Positions 18,762 through 34,506 of a stretch of 64,000 bases of DNA are shown one piece after another. Every line of letters begins with the position of its first letter. Within the stretch, counting starts at the first letter, position 1. The stretch spans positions 1 through 64,000 of the forward strand of contig NZ_CP084877.1 of the NCBI RefSeq assembly GCF_020525925.1, in the 5' to 3' direction. Origin of the DNA: Klebsiella quasipneumoniae subsp. quasipneumoniae. GTDB lineage: Bacteria; Pseudomonadota; Gammaproteobacteria; Enterobacterales; Enterobacteriaceae. Both the position numbers and the translations under genes were made by a program. Below the pieces are notes generated by a model. It searched no databases. It saw only the letters and a list, made by a program, of their open reading frames with translations, and was not told the origin of the DNA.

Positions 18762-19180
18762 ATTGACTGCGATATGTAATATATTGACTGTGGCATGATA
18801 CTTACTGTATCTGTGTCGAGAAAGAGGAAAGACGACTCAGCATACCGTAGTCAATGTTTCATTGTTGTACCTGTAGATCTCAATCTTCCAGAGCGTATTC
18901 AGGAAAATCAGGGCAGGGTTCTGGATACCTGGTGTGGCGCTTCCGGCCTTGTATCTGAGTTATTCAAGGTCTCGATCCAATAATTGATCCCAAGGAGATC
19001 ATAGTGAGATCCAAAAGAGATCCCCGGATCGCTCCAGCATGCGCTGTAACTGGCTTTAACGTCTGTCTGGATCGACTGCGGAATGTAAAATGTTGACTGT
19101 TATATGCATAATCTAATACTGTGATATGCAACGGTATTTACTGAGGTATGTATATCCGTTGACTGCGATACGTATTACTA
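18762..19180 (+). repeat. RepFIB upstream iterons
   Basis: Copies of TTGACTGYGATATG-like motifs occur upstream of the initiator: TTGACTGCGATATG (18763), TTGACTGTGGCATGATAC (18784), an inverted CATACCGTAGTCAA (18841), TTGACTGTTATATGCAT (19093) and TTGACTGCGATACG (19159). The last two lie close to the initiator promoter and fit autoregulation. These are the RepFIB binding sites for origin control and incompatibility. Confidence 0.8.
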
Positions 19181-19212
19181 CATCCTTTTGTGGATAACCG
19201 TTGAGGATCAAG

Positions 19213-20223
19213 ATGACGAGCGAAAATAACAGCTTACTTCTGAACCTTCAGGAAGTTGATAAGACAACCGGCGAAGTTGTTAAGCTGGATGTCAACAGCA
19301 CCAGTACCGTGCAGCCAGTAGCGCTCATGAGACTCGGTCTCTTCGTCCCAACTCTGAAATCAACAGGGAAGAGCAAGGCGAACCGGAAAAACGTTACAGA
19401 CGCGACTGAGGAGCTTGTACAGCTGTCTATTGCCAAAAGCGAAGGGTACACTGACGTTAAGATCACCGGTTCGCGTCTTGATATGGACACGGATTTTAAA
19501 GTCTGGCTGGGGATAATTCGTTCCATGTCGGAGTATGGGGTAAAAAGTGACACCCTGGAACTGTCGTTCGTCGAATTCGTTAAGATGTGCGGATTTAACT
19601 CCCGTCGTTCAAACAAAAAAATGCGCGATCGCATCAGTAATTCCCTGTTTAAACTTGCCTCGGTTACGCTGAAGTTCCAGAGCGAGACCAAAGGATGGAC
19701 CACCCATCTGGTGCAGTCAGCCTATTATGACATCACCGAGGATATCGTTGAGATAAAGGCTGAACCTAAGCTGTTTGAGCTTTACCACATGGACAGAAGG
19801 GTACTGCTGCGGCTGAAAGCCATTGACGCCCTGCAGCGCAAGGAATCAGCCCAGGCGCTTTATACCTACATCGAAAGTCTTCCCCAGAATCCTGCACCTA
19901 TTTCCATGAAACGGATGCGTGACCGGCTAAATCTCACCTCAAATGTCTATACGCAGAACCACACGGTGCGTAAGGCGATGGAGCAGCTGCGGGATATTGG
20001 TTATCTGGATTACACCGAGTTTAAACGTGGCCGAGCCACCTATTTCAGCGTGCATTATCGCAACCCCAAACTCATCAGTGGTCCTGTGAAGGTTCCGCGC
20101 AAAGAGGAAGAAGAGAAGGCGCCAGAGCAAAATTATGACGAAGTCATTAAGGCGCTGAAGGCTGCTGGCATCGATCCTCTTAAACTGGCTGAAGCCCTCT
20201 CAGCGATGAAGCCAGAAAATTGA
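19213..20223 (+). CDS. repA: RepFIB replication initiator
   Basis: 336 residues from the ATG at 19213 ([17 protein letters not shown]) with a GAGGA site; a TTG four codons upstream is in frame but weaker. This is a Rep_3-type initiator with two winged-helix domains: [24 protein letters not shown] N-terminal part (residues about 75-200) and [20 protein letters not shown] through [20 protein letters not shown] (about 215-290), and a charged tail. It binds the flanking iterons to open the origin and repress itself. Sequence and iterons place it in the IncFIB(K)-like group of Klebsiella plasmids; the subgroup is inference. Confidence 0.9.
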   Translation: MTSENNSLLLNLQEVDKTTGEVVKLDVNSTSTVQPVALMRLGLFVPTLKSTGKSKANRKNVTDATEELVQLSIAKSEGYTDVKITGSRLDMDTDFKVWLGIIRSMSEYGVKSDTLELSFVEFVKMCGFNSRRSNKKMRDRISNSLFKLASVTLKFQSETKGWTTHLVQSAYYDITEDIVEIKAEPKLFELYHMDRRVLLRLKAIDALQRKESAQALYTYIESLPQNPAPISMKRMRDRLNLTSNVYTQNHTVRKAMEQLRDIGYLDYTEFKRGRATYFSVHYRNPKLISGPVKVPRKEEEEKAPEQNYDEVIKALKAAGIDPLKLAEALSAMKPEN

Positions 20224-20464
20224 CTGCGATATGCATAACATGACTGCCGGATGCCGCTAAGGACATTCCATTGACTGTGATATGCATCACGCATACCGCA
20301 GTCAATATTTATTCTCTATCATCTCTGCCCGGATCGAACAATATTGACTGTAATATGTGATTTGGGGTCGTGATACGCAGATATTGACTACGGCATGCGG
20401 GTTAAATGGGGGTAATCCCTGGTCTGTTAACCATTCCATGGGTGATAACATGCCACAGTCAATT
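20221..20464 (+). repeat. RepFIB downstream iterons and origin region
   Basis: Overlapping the repA stop, TTGACTGCGATATGCAT (20221), TTGACTGTGATATGCAT (20271), inverted GCATACCGCAGTCAA (20291), TTGACTGTAATATG (20344), TTGACTACGGCATGCGG (20386) and inverted CATGCCACAGTCAA (20449) form an array in both directions; a further CTTGACTGCGGTATG sits at 20769. The origin of RepFIB plasmids lies in this type of array. 20465-20939 has no gene that I can support. Confidence 0.8.
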
Positions 20465-20939
20465 TTTCAGTAAAGCTCTATACCCCTTATGAAAATCTCA
20501 ATCGGGTGCTGAGACGGTCATGTTACCTGACGGTATCCGTTCCCCTGTGTACTGCAGGTTTAGCCCGGCAGGATGAGACTGCAGCTGTCTGTATAACCCG
20601 GCGCCAGCTTCACACTGCTAAATGCGATTAGGAAACGGGAGCCGGATGGCAGAAAGGTGTTGGCCACAGATGGTGAATGACTTTCGCGGTTAACGGGATG
20701 ATTTGCTGAGCTTCCAGGAAAAACGCACAGTGGGATGCACGGCCAGTATGCCTGCATTGTGCCCTGTCTTGACTGCGGTATGTTGATGCCTGCAGGATTG
20801 CAGGTCACCGGGTAAGACCATGGCGGTTCAGTCATCAGCATGATGGCCTGGTGTGCTAGAGCAGGGAGGGGGCTGAATGCTCTCTGCTCCTGTATTCCAT
20901 ATTAGCGGAATACAGGACGTCATGCCAGGGCCGTCAATC

Positions 20940-21680
20940 TCAGCCGGCCGGGGGCAGGGAGCGAAGGATCTCCGCGGCATCTCGCCCATCACCGGTAAAG
21001 GGAACGGCCAGGGTGGCAGCCATGTCCAGCGCAAATACCCGGGTATAGACTTCCATCGAGCGCGGATCCTTATGCCCGGCCAGTGCCTGGATGACCTTCC
21101 TGGGCTGCCGGTGATAAAGCATGTGCATAATATAGCTGTGACGGAAAGTATGCGGCGTCACGGGGATCGAAAAATGCACGCCGTCAGCTTCAGCCCGCTT
21201 CACCGCCTGTTTCAGCCAGTTGCGCATTGTCTCATCCGTGACCGGCCATAACGGCTCACGCCGGCGGGGGCGGGTGGTGACCATCCAGCTTTCCATCTGA
21301 CGTACAAAACTGGCATCCGTCAGCGGTACCAGACGCACTTCATCTTTTGGCGGCCGGCCACGACGTGCCCGCACTTTTTCCGACAGCACCCGAACAAAAG
21401 GGCGCAGACCATCCAGGTCGAACGATTCCGGGGTGAGCGTCCGGGCTTCACCGATACGGATCCCGGTATTCCACATGGTGGCGAACAACATGTGGTGACG
21501 CTGGTCAGGCATATACCAGAGGAGGGCGCTCACTTCCGGCGCCAGGAGGTAAGCCGGCGTGGCACCTGTTGAGGTGGCCATCCGCCGGAGTGCCACCGCG
21601 GTCGCAAAATCAACGCCCGGGGCGATCGGCAGCAGAGAGACGCGTTCTGGTGAATTCTGCAAGGGAATGATGCTGTTCAT
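20940..21680 (-). CDS. Tyrosine recombinase (plasmid multimer resolution type)
   Basis: 246 residues with the full catalytic set: Arg in [12 protein letters not shown], His-x-x-Arg in [11 protein letters not shown], His in [10 protein letters not shown], and Tyr in [11 protein letters not shown] short N-terminal region replaces a full core-binding domain. It is located beside the RepFIB origin, as the ResD/rfsF system of F is, so dimer resolution of the replicon is the likely role. An integrase of an old element is the alternative. Frame is intact. Confidence 0.8.
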   Translation of the reverse strand: MNSIIPLQNSPERVSLLPIAPGVDFATAVALRRMATSTGATPAYLLAPEVSALLWYMPDQRHHMLFATMWNTGIRIGEARTLTPESFDLDGLRPFVRVLSEKVRARRGRPPKDEVRLVPLTDASFVRQMESWMVTTRPRRREPLWPVTDETMRNWLKQAVKRAEADGVHFSIPVTPHTFRHSYIMHMLYHRQPRKVIQALAGHKDPRSMEVYTRVFALDMAATLAVPFTGDGRDAAEILRSLPPAG

Positions 21681-21689
21681 GAGTTATTT

Positions 21690-22302
21690 TTCACGTAGCG
21701 CACGCACTGTTTATGGATACAGGTATTTTGCACCTGACGGGCCGATCCTGCCATGACAATAAATCGCAGCGCGCGGATCCTTTTGTTGTCTTATCCCGCA
21801 TTATTGCGGGTAAAACCAAATGCGTAAAGGATCGTTTTTCTGCTCAGATCCTCCATGAAGCCAGTAATGACGCGGGTTGATGGCTGTTTTACGGTTTTTG
21901 GGAGAATTGGAGTAATGCCAGGATGTACATGTTAGGCAGGAAAAAGAAGAGAAGAGAGCGCTACGCGATTTCCGGCCTGGTACACCCCTGTAACCTTGCG
22001 GGATTTCGCGTAACGCTTTCATAAGTTTACAACAGAAGAGAAAAGATATTTGCTGAAAAATGAAGTCCGTAAGTTAAATAAAAAATCATGATCCGTCCGG
22101 CACTATGTACTTAGCTGTCGTTTAGGTCTTAGGTGTTTTTGCTAAATTACGATGGTATCCCTTGTCAGAGTAATCTGGCTTGTCCTGCACATCTTCAGGT
22201 GACAATCCAGTGCAATTTCAGGGGTTAATCCTTTTGTCGTCAGCAGAATCTATCTATAAACGGGCTGTTTGTTGGTTCGCCAGAAGGAAAAAATTTAGCG
22301 TC
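21690..22302. other. Non-coding stretch between recombinase and IS3 fragment
   Basis: I see no supportable gene here. The upstream part could hold the resolution site and recombinase promoter (21690-21790). The rest is AT-rich with no clear repeats or ribosome sites. Confidence 0.4.
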
Positions 22303-23445
<1,143 letters not shown>

Positions 23446-23460
<15 letters not shown>

Positions 23461-24502
23461 ATCGAACTTTTGCTGAGTTGAAGGATCAGATCACGCATCT
23501 TCCCGACAACGCAGACCGTTCCGTGGCAAAGCAAAAGTTCAAAATCACCAACTGGCCCACCTACAATAAAGCCCTCATCAACCGTGGCTCCATAACTTTC
23601 TGGCTGGATGATGAAGCTATTCAGGCCTGGTATGAGTCGGCAACGCCTTCATCACGGGGAAGACCTCAGCGCTATTCTGATCTCGCCATCACCACCGTTC
23701 TGGTCATTAAACGCGTGTTCAGGTTGACCCTGCGGGCTGCGCAGGGTTTTATTGATTCCATTTTTACACTGATGAATGTTCCGTTGCGCTGCCCGGATTA
23801 CACCAGTGTCAGCAAGCGCGCAAAGTCGGTTAATGTCAGTTTCAAAACGTCCACCCGGGGTGAAATCGCGCATCTGGTGATTGATTCCACCGGGCTGAAG
23901 GTCTTTGGTGAAGGCGAATGGAAAGTCAAAAAGCATGGCCAGGAACGCCGTCGTATATGGCGAAAGTTGCATCTGGCAGTTGACAGCAACACACATGAAA
24001 TCATCTGTGCAGACCTGTCGCTGAACAACGTTACGGACTCAGAGGCCTTCCCCGGGTTAATCTGGCAAACCCACCGGAAAATCAGGTCAGCCGCCGCCGA
24101 TGGCGCTTACGATACCCGGCTATGTCACGATGAACTGCGGCGTAAGAAAATCAGCGCGCTTATCCCTCCCCGAAAAGGTGCGGGTTACTGGCCCGGTGAA
24201 TATGCAGACCGTAACCGTGCAGTGGCTAATCAGCGAATGACCGGGAGTAATGCGCGGTGGAAATGGACAACAGACTACAACCGTCGCTCGATAGCGGAAA
24301 CGGCGATGTACCGGGTAAAACAGCTGTTCGGGGGTTCACTGACGCTGCGTGACTACGATGGTCAGGTTGCGGAGGCTATGGCCCTGGTACGAGCGCTGAA
24401 CAAAATGACGAAAGCAGGTATGCCTGAAAGCGTGCGTATTGCCTGTAAACACAACCCGCTACGGGGGAGACTTACCCTAAATCTGATTTATTCAACAAAG
24501 CC
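23446..24502 (+). mobile_element. IS903-type element (IS5 family), complete ends, no target repeat
   Basis: Perfect 18-base inverted ends GGCTTTGTTGAATAAATC (23446-23463) and its complement (24485-24502) give 1057 bp, the length of IS903. The 9 bases outside each end (ACGCTGAAC and CATTCCGTC) do not match, so this copy did not arrive here by simple insertion or the flanks were later exchanged. It joins the istB fragment to the lac operon. Confidence 0.9.
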
Positions 24503-24515
24503 CATTCCGTCCTGA
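23523..24515 (+). CDS. IS903-type transposase
   Basis: About 330 residues from a GTG at 23523 (VAKQKFKITNWPTYN), the usual IS903 start. It is a DDE transposase: Asp in HLVIDSTGLKVFGEGEW, Asp in AADGAYDTRLC, Glu in RRSIAETAMYRVKQLFGG. The usual stop after MPESVRIA is missing (TGT AAA instead of TAA), so the frame reads through the right inverted repeat (LIYSTKP) and stops 13 bases outside the element. The tail of about 20 extra residues may or may not disturb activity. Confidence 0.85.
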   Translation: MAKQKFKITNWPTYNKALINRGSITFWLDDEAIQAWYESATPSSRGRPQRYSDLAITTVLVIKRVFRLTLRAAQGFIDSIFTLMNVPLRCPDYTSVSKRAKSVNVSFKTSTRGEIAHLVIDSTGLKVFGEGEWKVKKHGQERRRIWRKLHLAVDSNTHEIICADLSLNNVTDSEAFPGLIWQTHRKIRSAAADGAYDTRLCHDELRRKKISALIPPRKGAGYWPGEYADRNRAVANQRMTGSNARWKWTTDYNRRSIAETAMYRVKQLFGGSLTLRDYDGQVAEAMALVRALNKMTKAGMPESVRIACKHNPLRGRLTLNLIYSTKPIPS

Positions 24516-24561
24516 TAAGTTGGTCGGATAAGGCGCTCGCGCCGTATCCGACATTAATTTC

Positions 24562-25860
<1,299 letters not shown>

Positions 25861-25866
25861 TTATTA

Positions 25867-28978
<3,112 letters not shown>

Positions 28979-28984
28979 TCGCAT

Positions 28985-29050
28985 AACATACGAGCCGGAC
29001 ACATAGAGTGTAAAGCCTGGGGTGCCTAATGAGTGAGCTGACTCACATTA
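28985..29050 (-). promoter_or_regulatory. lac promoter and CRP site
   Basis: On the minus strand: CRP site TAATGTGAGTCAGCTCAC (29027-29050, near-perfect dyad), -35 TTTACA (29009-29014), 18-base spacer, -10 TATGTT (28985-28990). This is the wild-type E. coli layout, with glucose control through CRP-cAMP expected. Confidence 0.92.
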
Positions 29051-29070
29051 ATTGCGTTGCGCTCACTGCC
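29050..29070 (-). promoter_or_regulatory. lac operator O3
   Basis: The minus strand holds GGCAGTGAGCGCAACGCAAT, matching E. coli O3, overlapping the lacI stop codon (29063-29065). It pairs with O1 in a repression loop. Confidence 0.88.
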
Positions 29071-30145
29071 CGCTTTCAAGTCGGGAAACTTGTCGTGCCA
29101 GCTGCATTAAGGAATCTGCCAACGTGCGGGGAGAGGTGGTTTGCGTATTGGGCGGTAGGGTGGTTTTTCTTTTCACCAGTGAGACGGGCAACAGCTGATT
29201 GCTCTTCACCGCCTGGCCCTGAGAGAGTTTCAGCAAGCGGTCCACGCTGGTTTGCCCCAGCAGGCGAAAATCCTGTTTGATGGTGGTTAACGGCGGGATA
29301 TAACACGAGCTGTCTTCGGTATCGTCGTATCCCACTACCGAGATATCCGCACCAACGCGCAACCCGGACTCGGTAATGGCGCGCATTGCGCCCAGCGCCA
29401 TCTGATCGTTGGCAACCAGCATCGCAGTGGGAACGATGCCCTCATTTAGCATTTGCATGGTTTGTTGAAAACCGGACATGGCACTCCAGTCGCCTTCCCG
29501 TTCCGCTATCGGATGAATTTGATTGCGAGTGAGATATTTATGCCAGCCCGCCAGACGCAGACGCGCCGAGACAGAACTTAATGGGCCCGCTAACAGCGCG
29601 ATTTGCTGGTGACCCAATGCGACCAGATGCTCCACGCCCAGTCGCGTACCGTCTTCATGGGAGAAAATAATACTGTTGATGGGAGTCTGGTCAGAGACAT
29701 CAAGAAATAACGCCGGAACATTAGCGCAGGCAGCTTCCACAGCAATGGCATCCTGGTCATCCAGCGGATAGTTAATGATCAGCCCACTGACGCGTTGCGC
29801 GAGAAGATTGTGCACCGCCGCTTTACAGGCTTCGACGCCGCTTCGTTCTACCATCGACACCACCACGCTGGCACCCAGTTGATCGGCGCGAGATTTAATC
29901 GCCGCGACAATTTGCGACGGCGCGTGCAGGGCCAGACTGGAGGTAGCAACGCCAATCAGCAACGACTGTTTCCCCGCCAGTTGTTGTGCCACGCGGTTGG
30001 GAATGTAGTTCAGCTGCGCCATCGCCGCTTCCACCTTTTCCCGCGTTTTCGCAGAGACGTGGCTGGCCTGGTTCACCACGCGGGAAACGGTCTGATAAGA
30101 GACACCGGCATACTCTGCGACATCGTATAGCGTTACTGGTTTCAC
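29063..30145 (-). CDS. lacI: Lactose repressor LacI
   Basis: 360 residues from the GTG at 30145 (MKPVTLYDVAEYAGVSYQTV), which is the E. coli start; upstream in-frame codons are leader sequence. It has an N-terminal helix-turn-helix (residues 6-25), hinge helix, sugar-binding core (VSMVERSGVEACKAAVHNLL, DVSDQTPINSIIFSHEDGT) and the C-terminal tetramer helix LADSLMQLARQVSRLESGQ. A few substitutions from E. coli are seen (E44Q in AMAQLNYIP, NQIHPIAERE). It represses lacZY and is released by allolactose. It has its own promoter upstream. Confidence 0.97.
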   Translation of the reverse strand: MKPVTLYDVAEYAGVSYQTVSRVVNQASHVSAKTREKVEAAMAQLNYIPNRVAQQLAGKQSLLIGVATSSLALHAPSQIVAAIKSRADQLGASVVVSMVERSGVEACKAAVHNLLAQRVSGLIINYPLDDQDAIAVEAACANVPALFLDVSDQTPINSIIFSHEDGTRLGVEHLVALGHQQIALLAGPLSSVSARLRLAGWHKYLTRNQIHPIAEREGDWSAMSGFQQTMQMLNEGIVPTAMLVANDQMALGAMRAITESGLRVGADISVVGYDDTEDSSCYIPPLTTIKQDFRLLGQTSVDRLLKLSQGQAVKSNQLLPVSLVKRKTTLPPNTQTTSPRTLADSLMQLARQVSRLESGQ

Positions 30146-30215
30146 ATTTACCACCCTGAATTGACTCTCTTCGGGTGCTATCATGCCATACCACGAAATG
30201 TTTTGCGCCATTCGG
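30146..30215 (-). promoter_or_regulatory. lacI promoter and edge of the lac segment
   Basis: Minus-strand text CGAATGGCGCAAAACATTTC and GGTATGGCATGATAG matches the E. coli lacI promoter. Similarity ends at about 30215 (E. coli continues GACACCAT before CGAATGG), which marks one border of the acquired lac segment; the other border is IS903 at 24502. Confidence 0.75.
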
Positions 30216-30497
30216 AGGGGGCACGCCGAAGTGAGATTCAAAATGCCGACGTCAGTTCACAGGTGGGTAATGATACCAACGTGTTGATTTCGTATTTTCA
30301 CTGACACCAGGATCATCCTGATGTTACAAGGATTGAATGACTACAGATTAAAATAGTCATCAACAGGTTGACAGCATTACCCAGCGCCCGCTTTCCGCGT
30401 ATTTTTCGATTTGCACTGCCGGGGGCACTGGCGGGTATCGCGTTCCGCACACTTTTACATTTATTTATCTGGTGACTGACCTTTTTAAGGAGACAGA

Positions 30498-31507
30498 ATG
30501 AAAGCCGTTGGTTTCTGGCAACCCGGGAAAGTACATCCGTTATTGAAGATTTGTCGCTTCCCCACCCATCCATGCCCAAGGGGCGTGATCTTTTGATCAG
30601 AGTCAGGGCGGTCGCGGTTAACCCACGGGACCTGAAAAGCCGGCGAAACATCAGTCCCTCTGCAGGCAATCCGGTAGTTATGGGATACGACGCTTCCGGT
30701 GTTGTTGAAGCAACCGGACCAGATGTGACGCTGTTCAGGCCAGGTGACCACGTTTTCTATGCCGGTGTGCTCGATCGCCAGGGAGCCAACGCAGAGTTTC
30801 AGCTGGTTGACGAACGCATTACGGGGATAAAGCCGGCAGCACTAAGTTTTGAAGCTGCAGCGTCGGTTCCTCTGACCGGTCTGACAGCCTGGGAAATGTT
30901 ATTTGATCGTCTGCAGTTGTCAGTGAACGGAGATGCTGATCAGACCCTGTTGATGCTTGGCGGTGCGGGCGGAGTCCCTTGTATGGCTATACAGCTTGCC
31001 CGCACTCTGAGTCGGGTGAACATCATCGGGACTGCCTCCCGGCAGGAGAGTGTCAGAGCGGTTCGCGGGTTTGGTGCGCATTATGTCCTGGATCATTCAT
31101 GTGCGCTTGCGCCACAGGTTGCCAGCCTTGCTGGACTCCCTCCCATTACCCGGATTTTCTCAACGTACACCACGCCATCTGCCTGGGAAAATATGGCCGA
31201 AATTATTGCCCCACAAGGCCGTATCGGACTCATCGACGACCCTGAACCACTGGATCTGCGTTTGATCAAATTTAAGAGCGTTTCTGTTCACTGGGAGGCA
31301 ATGTTTACCCGCCCCATGCATGCTACTGCGGACATGTCTAAACAGCATGATATTCTTAACAAACTCTCATGCATGCTGGATTCCGGTAAGCTCAAACCTC
31401 CGTTGCTGGCAGAGTATGGCAGGCTGAATGCTAAAGCACTTCGCCGGGCTCATGAGGACATGGAAAATAAAAATGTGAACGGGAAAATTGTTTTTTCAGG
31501 GTTCTGA
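30498..31507 (+). pseudogene. Zinc-less MDR-type NAD(P)H:quinone oxidoreductase, frameshifted start
   Basis: ATG at 30498 has a strong AAGGAG site and reads MKAVGFWQPGKV. A one-base shift near 30535 is needed to enter the main frame SVIEDLSLPHPSMPKGRDLL. That frame holds the GroES-like domain (VNPRDLKSRR, GYDASGVVEATGPDV, RPGDHVFYAG) and the NADP-binding Rossmann motif LMLGGAGGVPCMAIQLA, ending at 31507. About 336 codons, a typical size. It probably reduced quinones or enones. Translation from a TTG at 30551 would give a protein missing the first 17 residues. It lies between the lac segment and the Tn3 unit. Confidence 0.65.
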
Positions 31508-31809
31508 TGAACAGGCCTGTCAGAGTAAAAAAAGATTCGGGTTCAGCACAATGCTGAATTCTGTCTGGCTATAGAGTAAGAATCGTACCGGAATTGAGCA
31601 TTTACCCTCAGTACCTGCGGATGAAAAAGCAGTCTGCCCTGACATACTGAACAATCCCTTCTCATAAGATGCCTCTCTTTTGCTGTTTAAAGAGCTGAGC
31701 AGTCCGGGCGGAGACTGACCTCGTTCCGCTTTCCAAGCGACCCCCTTGTTGAAAGTGCGACAAAAGAGATAGGGCGAATGACTATACTTCGCTCATAGCT
31801 GCCCGCCAT
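31508..31809. other. Intergenic stretch with a partial Tn3-type end
   Basis: No gene is seen. At 31722-31745, TCGTTCCGCTTTCCAAGCGA followed by CCCCC resembles the outer part of the inverted repeats at 31810 and 39107 in the same orientation, probably an older related transposon end. Confidence 0.4.
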
Positions 31810-31865
31810 GCCAGCTCAAAAAACAGGCTTAACGTAGGATATTTTCCGTTTTCCAAGCGGCCCCC
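31810..31865. repeat. Tn3-family terminal repeat, copy B
   Basis: On the minus strand it begins GGGGGCCGCTTGGAAAACGG and continues AAAATATCCTACGTTAAGCC, a classic 38-base Tn3-type end. It agrees with the copy at 39107-39162 over about 55 bases with only about three differences, in the same orientation. It cuts the tnpA gene. Confidence 0.8.
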
Positions 31866-33594
31866 TTTTAGGGTGAGGGGGCATGCCATAAACCAGATCG
31901 CCAAAAGGGGATGCTGCTGAAGGGACACTGTTATCCAGCGGGGTAATTTTCACGCCTTTATCCGATATATCAACATCGGGTAAATCACCGGCCAGCGCCA
32001 TCGCGTTAACTTCTTCCAGACGCGATGCAAGAAGCGTCAAACGGCTCTTGATGTATTCATGGCAATCGGCCGGAACAGCAAGGGGTAACTGGTTATCCCG
32101 GAGTGATTTTTCAAAATCGTCTGACGGGATCAGATAATCATCGAAATTCCTGTAGCGGCGTGACCCCTTTACCCAGGTGTCACCTGAACGTAAGGCTCCC
32201 TTCAGTTCATTCAGCACGCAAAATTCGTAATATTTTCGGTCAATGCCGGTGGGGGTGATCACAACCTTTCTCCAGCTTTCCGGGATGAACCCGATTGGCG
32301 CGGAAGGCGGTACTTTTCGGAGTTGTTTTCTATACATATCTCTGACGGTATCCAATGCGTCACTGAGCTGCATTGCGGCGGGTGCAGCCCTGAACTGCAA
32401 CACGGACAGCATCCGGGGGGCGTATTTACGCAGCGTACTGTATTTTTCTGTGATCAGATGCAACGGGTCGAAGTTGTCCTTACGTGACAGGAACCGCGTC
32501 TCTTCCACGCTGTTGATGAATTCCTGCCAGGGAAGGACGTCTTCTATTGCGGCCCAGGGATCTTCCCCGGACTCTCTGGCGTTAAGTAATGCCTGTCCGA
32601 CGGTAACGTATTGCTTCAGTTTACTCTGAATCAGCTTTCCCGTTTGCTGGAGCCGCTCGGCCTGAGTACGTTTTGCCCTGCTGAACAGACTACTCAGAAT
32701 ACGCTCGTGCAGATCAATAACTTCGTCAGTCAGGGTGGATCTGGCCTCCGATATGATACAAACCAGCGAGGCATAACGGCGAACATCCGTGAATCTTGCC
32801 AGATCCCGGCTACTCATTTTCCTGCCTTCGCGTGCGAGTTTCAGGAGTCGGTTCTGGTGAACGGAAAGTGCAATGCCGTCAGGGAGTGCCAGCGACTCAA
32901 TCGCATTTAACCGGTCGATATGTTGCAGGACATTTTTACCATTAATTTTTCCCGGAGGCTGGAGCAGCCAGGCCAGCCGTGAAGGTTGCTCACCCTCAGA
33001 TACCAACAGACGGTCCAGTGCCGCTTTATGCCCTGGTTCAAGCTGCGCGGTAAGCGCAGAAAAAACCGCCCTGTTGGCAAGTGTTGTTGCTTCGGCCAGG
33101 GTTCGTTCGATCACTTCAACAGAGGGGAAAATAACCTTATTATTGTGGAGCCAGGAGAGCATTTCCTCCGCAAGTAAAAAACCTCTGTCTGTCCGCATGG
33201 CGTGGGGATAAAGGTGGCGAATACAGGTTTTTTGCAGCGCCCGGTTAAAAGGGGATAATTCCAGGTAGCGGTAGAGTTCAGCCAGATGTTCCCAGCGGGT
33301 GACCTCTCTTGATGCATACTCGGCCCACAAATCAGACTGGACTTTCAAATGAGCCGCCAGCCTGAAGACAACACAGTCGTGAGGTGAAATACTTTTGTCG
33401 GGAGGAAACCCTGGTCCTCGCAAATAACAGAGTAAAACTGCAAAGCCCAGACGGTTAGCTGGCCTGCGGTGTTTATTAATGAGCGCGAGGTCATGTTCAC
33501 TCAGAAAGCACCTGCGCGTCAGAAATACGTCATCATCTGGCACAATCAACAAGCGTTCTTTTTCTTCACTACTGAGTATTTGTCTCTGTGGCAT
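31816..33594 (-). pseudogene. tnpA: Tn3-family transposase TnpA, C-terminal truncation
   Basis: 592 residues from ATG 33594 (MPQRQILSSEEKERLLIVP); the family is usually about 970-1000. The N-terminal DNA-binding region (LGFAVLLCYLRGPGFPPDKS, then LSPHDCVVFRLAAHL-like) and linker helices are present. The DDE catalytic core is absent: the frame passes at 31866 from VYGMPPHPKR into a terminal repeat (GPLGKRKISYVKP). The protein could at most bind ends. It is divergent from tnpR, with the res site between. Confidence 0.85.
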
Positions 33595-33752
33595 AAATGC
33601 TTCCCCTGCACATAGTTCATTAAAGTTATCATTCGCACTGACCGAAACCGGTCGGTTTCGTACGCCTCGCAAACAATATGTCCGAAAGTCAGCGAAATTT
33701 GTTTCGTACATACGTTATAATTCGGACACCCTTTGCGTACGGAAAGTTTCCT
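33595..33752. promoter_or_regulatory. Probable res site and divergent tnpA/tnpR promoters
   Basis: 158 bases between the divergent transposase and resolvase starts. AT-rich dyads such as CGAAATTTGTTTCG (33692-33705) and CGTACATACGTTATAATTCG lie near the tnpR side and fit resolvase binding subsites. Position is the main evidence. Confidence 0.5.
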
Positions 33753-34331
33753 ATGTCACGAGTTTTTGCCTACTGTCGGGTCTCCACTCTGGAACAGAAT
33801 ACAGAAAATCAGCGCCATGAAATTGAAGCGGCGGGTTTTGCCATCAGACCCCAGCGGCTGATTGAGGAACATATAAGTGGTTCGGTTGCTGCCAGCGAAA
33901 GACCAGGGTTCATCCGGTTGCTTGATCGAATGGAAAGCGGTGACGTATTGATTGTCACCAAACTTGACCGACTCGGCCGTAATGCGATGGATATCCGAAA
34001 AACAGTTGAACAACTGGCTACTTTAGATATCCGTGTTCATTGTCTCGCTCTCGGAGGTGTGGATTTAACCAGCCCGGCCGGAAAAATGACTATGCAGGTG
34101 ATTTCAGCTGTGGCTGAGTTTGAGAGGGATCTGCTGATTGAACGCACACATTCAGGGATTTCTCGGGCAAGATCAGCCGGGAAACGCTTCGGTCGTCCGC
34201 CCATCTTGAGCGAGGAGCAAAAAAAAATAGTGTCAGAGCGCCTTAATTCCGGGGCCAGTATCAGTGCGGTTGCCAGAGAATTTAATACCACCCGGCAAAC
34301 CATACTCCGGGTAAAAGCAGGACAGCAATAA
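33753..34331 (+). CDS. tnpR: Serine resolvase TnpR
   Basis: 192 residues from ATG 33753 ([19 protein letters not shown]). The catalytic Ser is in YCRVST; other active-site residues are in [12 protein letters not shown] and [16 protein letters not shown]. The C-terminal helix-turn-helix [19 protein letters not shown] follows a Hin-type linker GRPPILSE. It resolves transposon cointegrates at res. Frame is intact although tnpA is truncated. Confidence 0.9.
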   Translation: MSRVFAYCRVSTLEQNTENQRHEIEAAGFAIRPQRLIEEHISGSVAASERPGFIRLLDRMESGDVLIVTKLDRLGRNAMDIRKTVEQLATLDIRVHCLALGGVDLTSPAGKMTMQVISAVAEFERDLLIERTHSGISRARSAGKRFGRPPILSEEQKKIVSERLNSGASISAVAREFNTTRQTILRVKAGQQ

Positions 34332-34430
34332 TACTGAATGTGAATAAAGCCCATAACTGGCCAGGCAGTTGAAACTGTTCTTGAAGTAAACATCTGGAAA
34401 GCATGAAACATCATTCTATCCACAGGGAGC

Positions 34431-34482
34431 AGTGGCTATTATAATCGAATTTCGATAACGAAATTCGATTATAATAGCCACT
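34431..34482. promoter_or_regulatory. 52-base perfect palindrome before chrA
   Basis: Arms of 24 bases (AGTGGCTATTATAATCGAAT plus TTCG, and the exact complement) around ATAA, ending 24 bases before the chrA start. AT-rich and very symmetric. It is placed to be the operator of the PadR regulator coded after chrA, or a strong 5' RNA hairpin. The TATAAT inside both arms could be a -10 element. Confidence 0.7.
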
Positions 34483-34506
34483 AAAACCAGCAATCAGGAT
34501 CTGACC

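Noticed and set aside
21801..22022. 73-codon minus-strand frame
   Set aside because: No ribosome site, no motif and composition like non-coding DNA.
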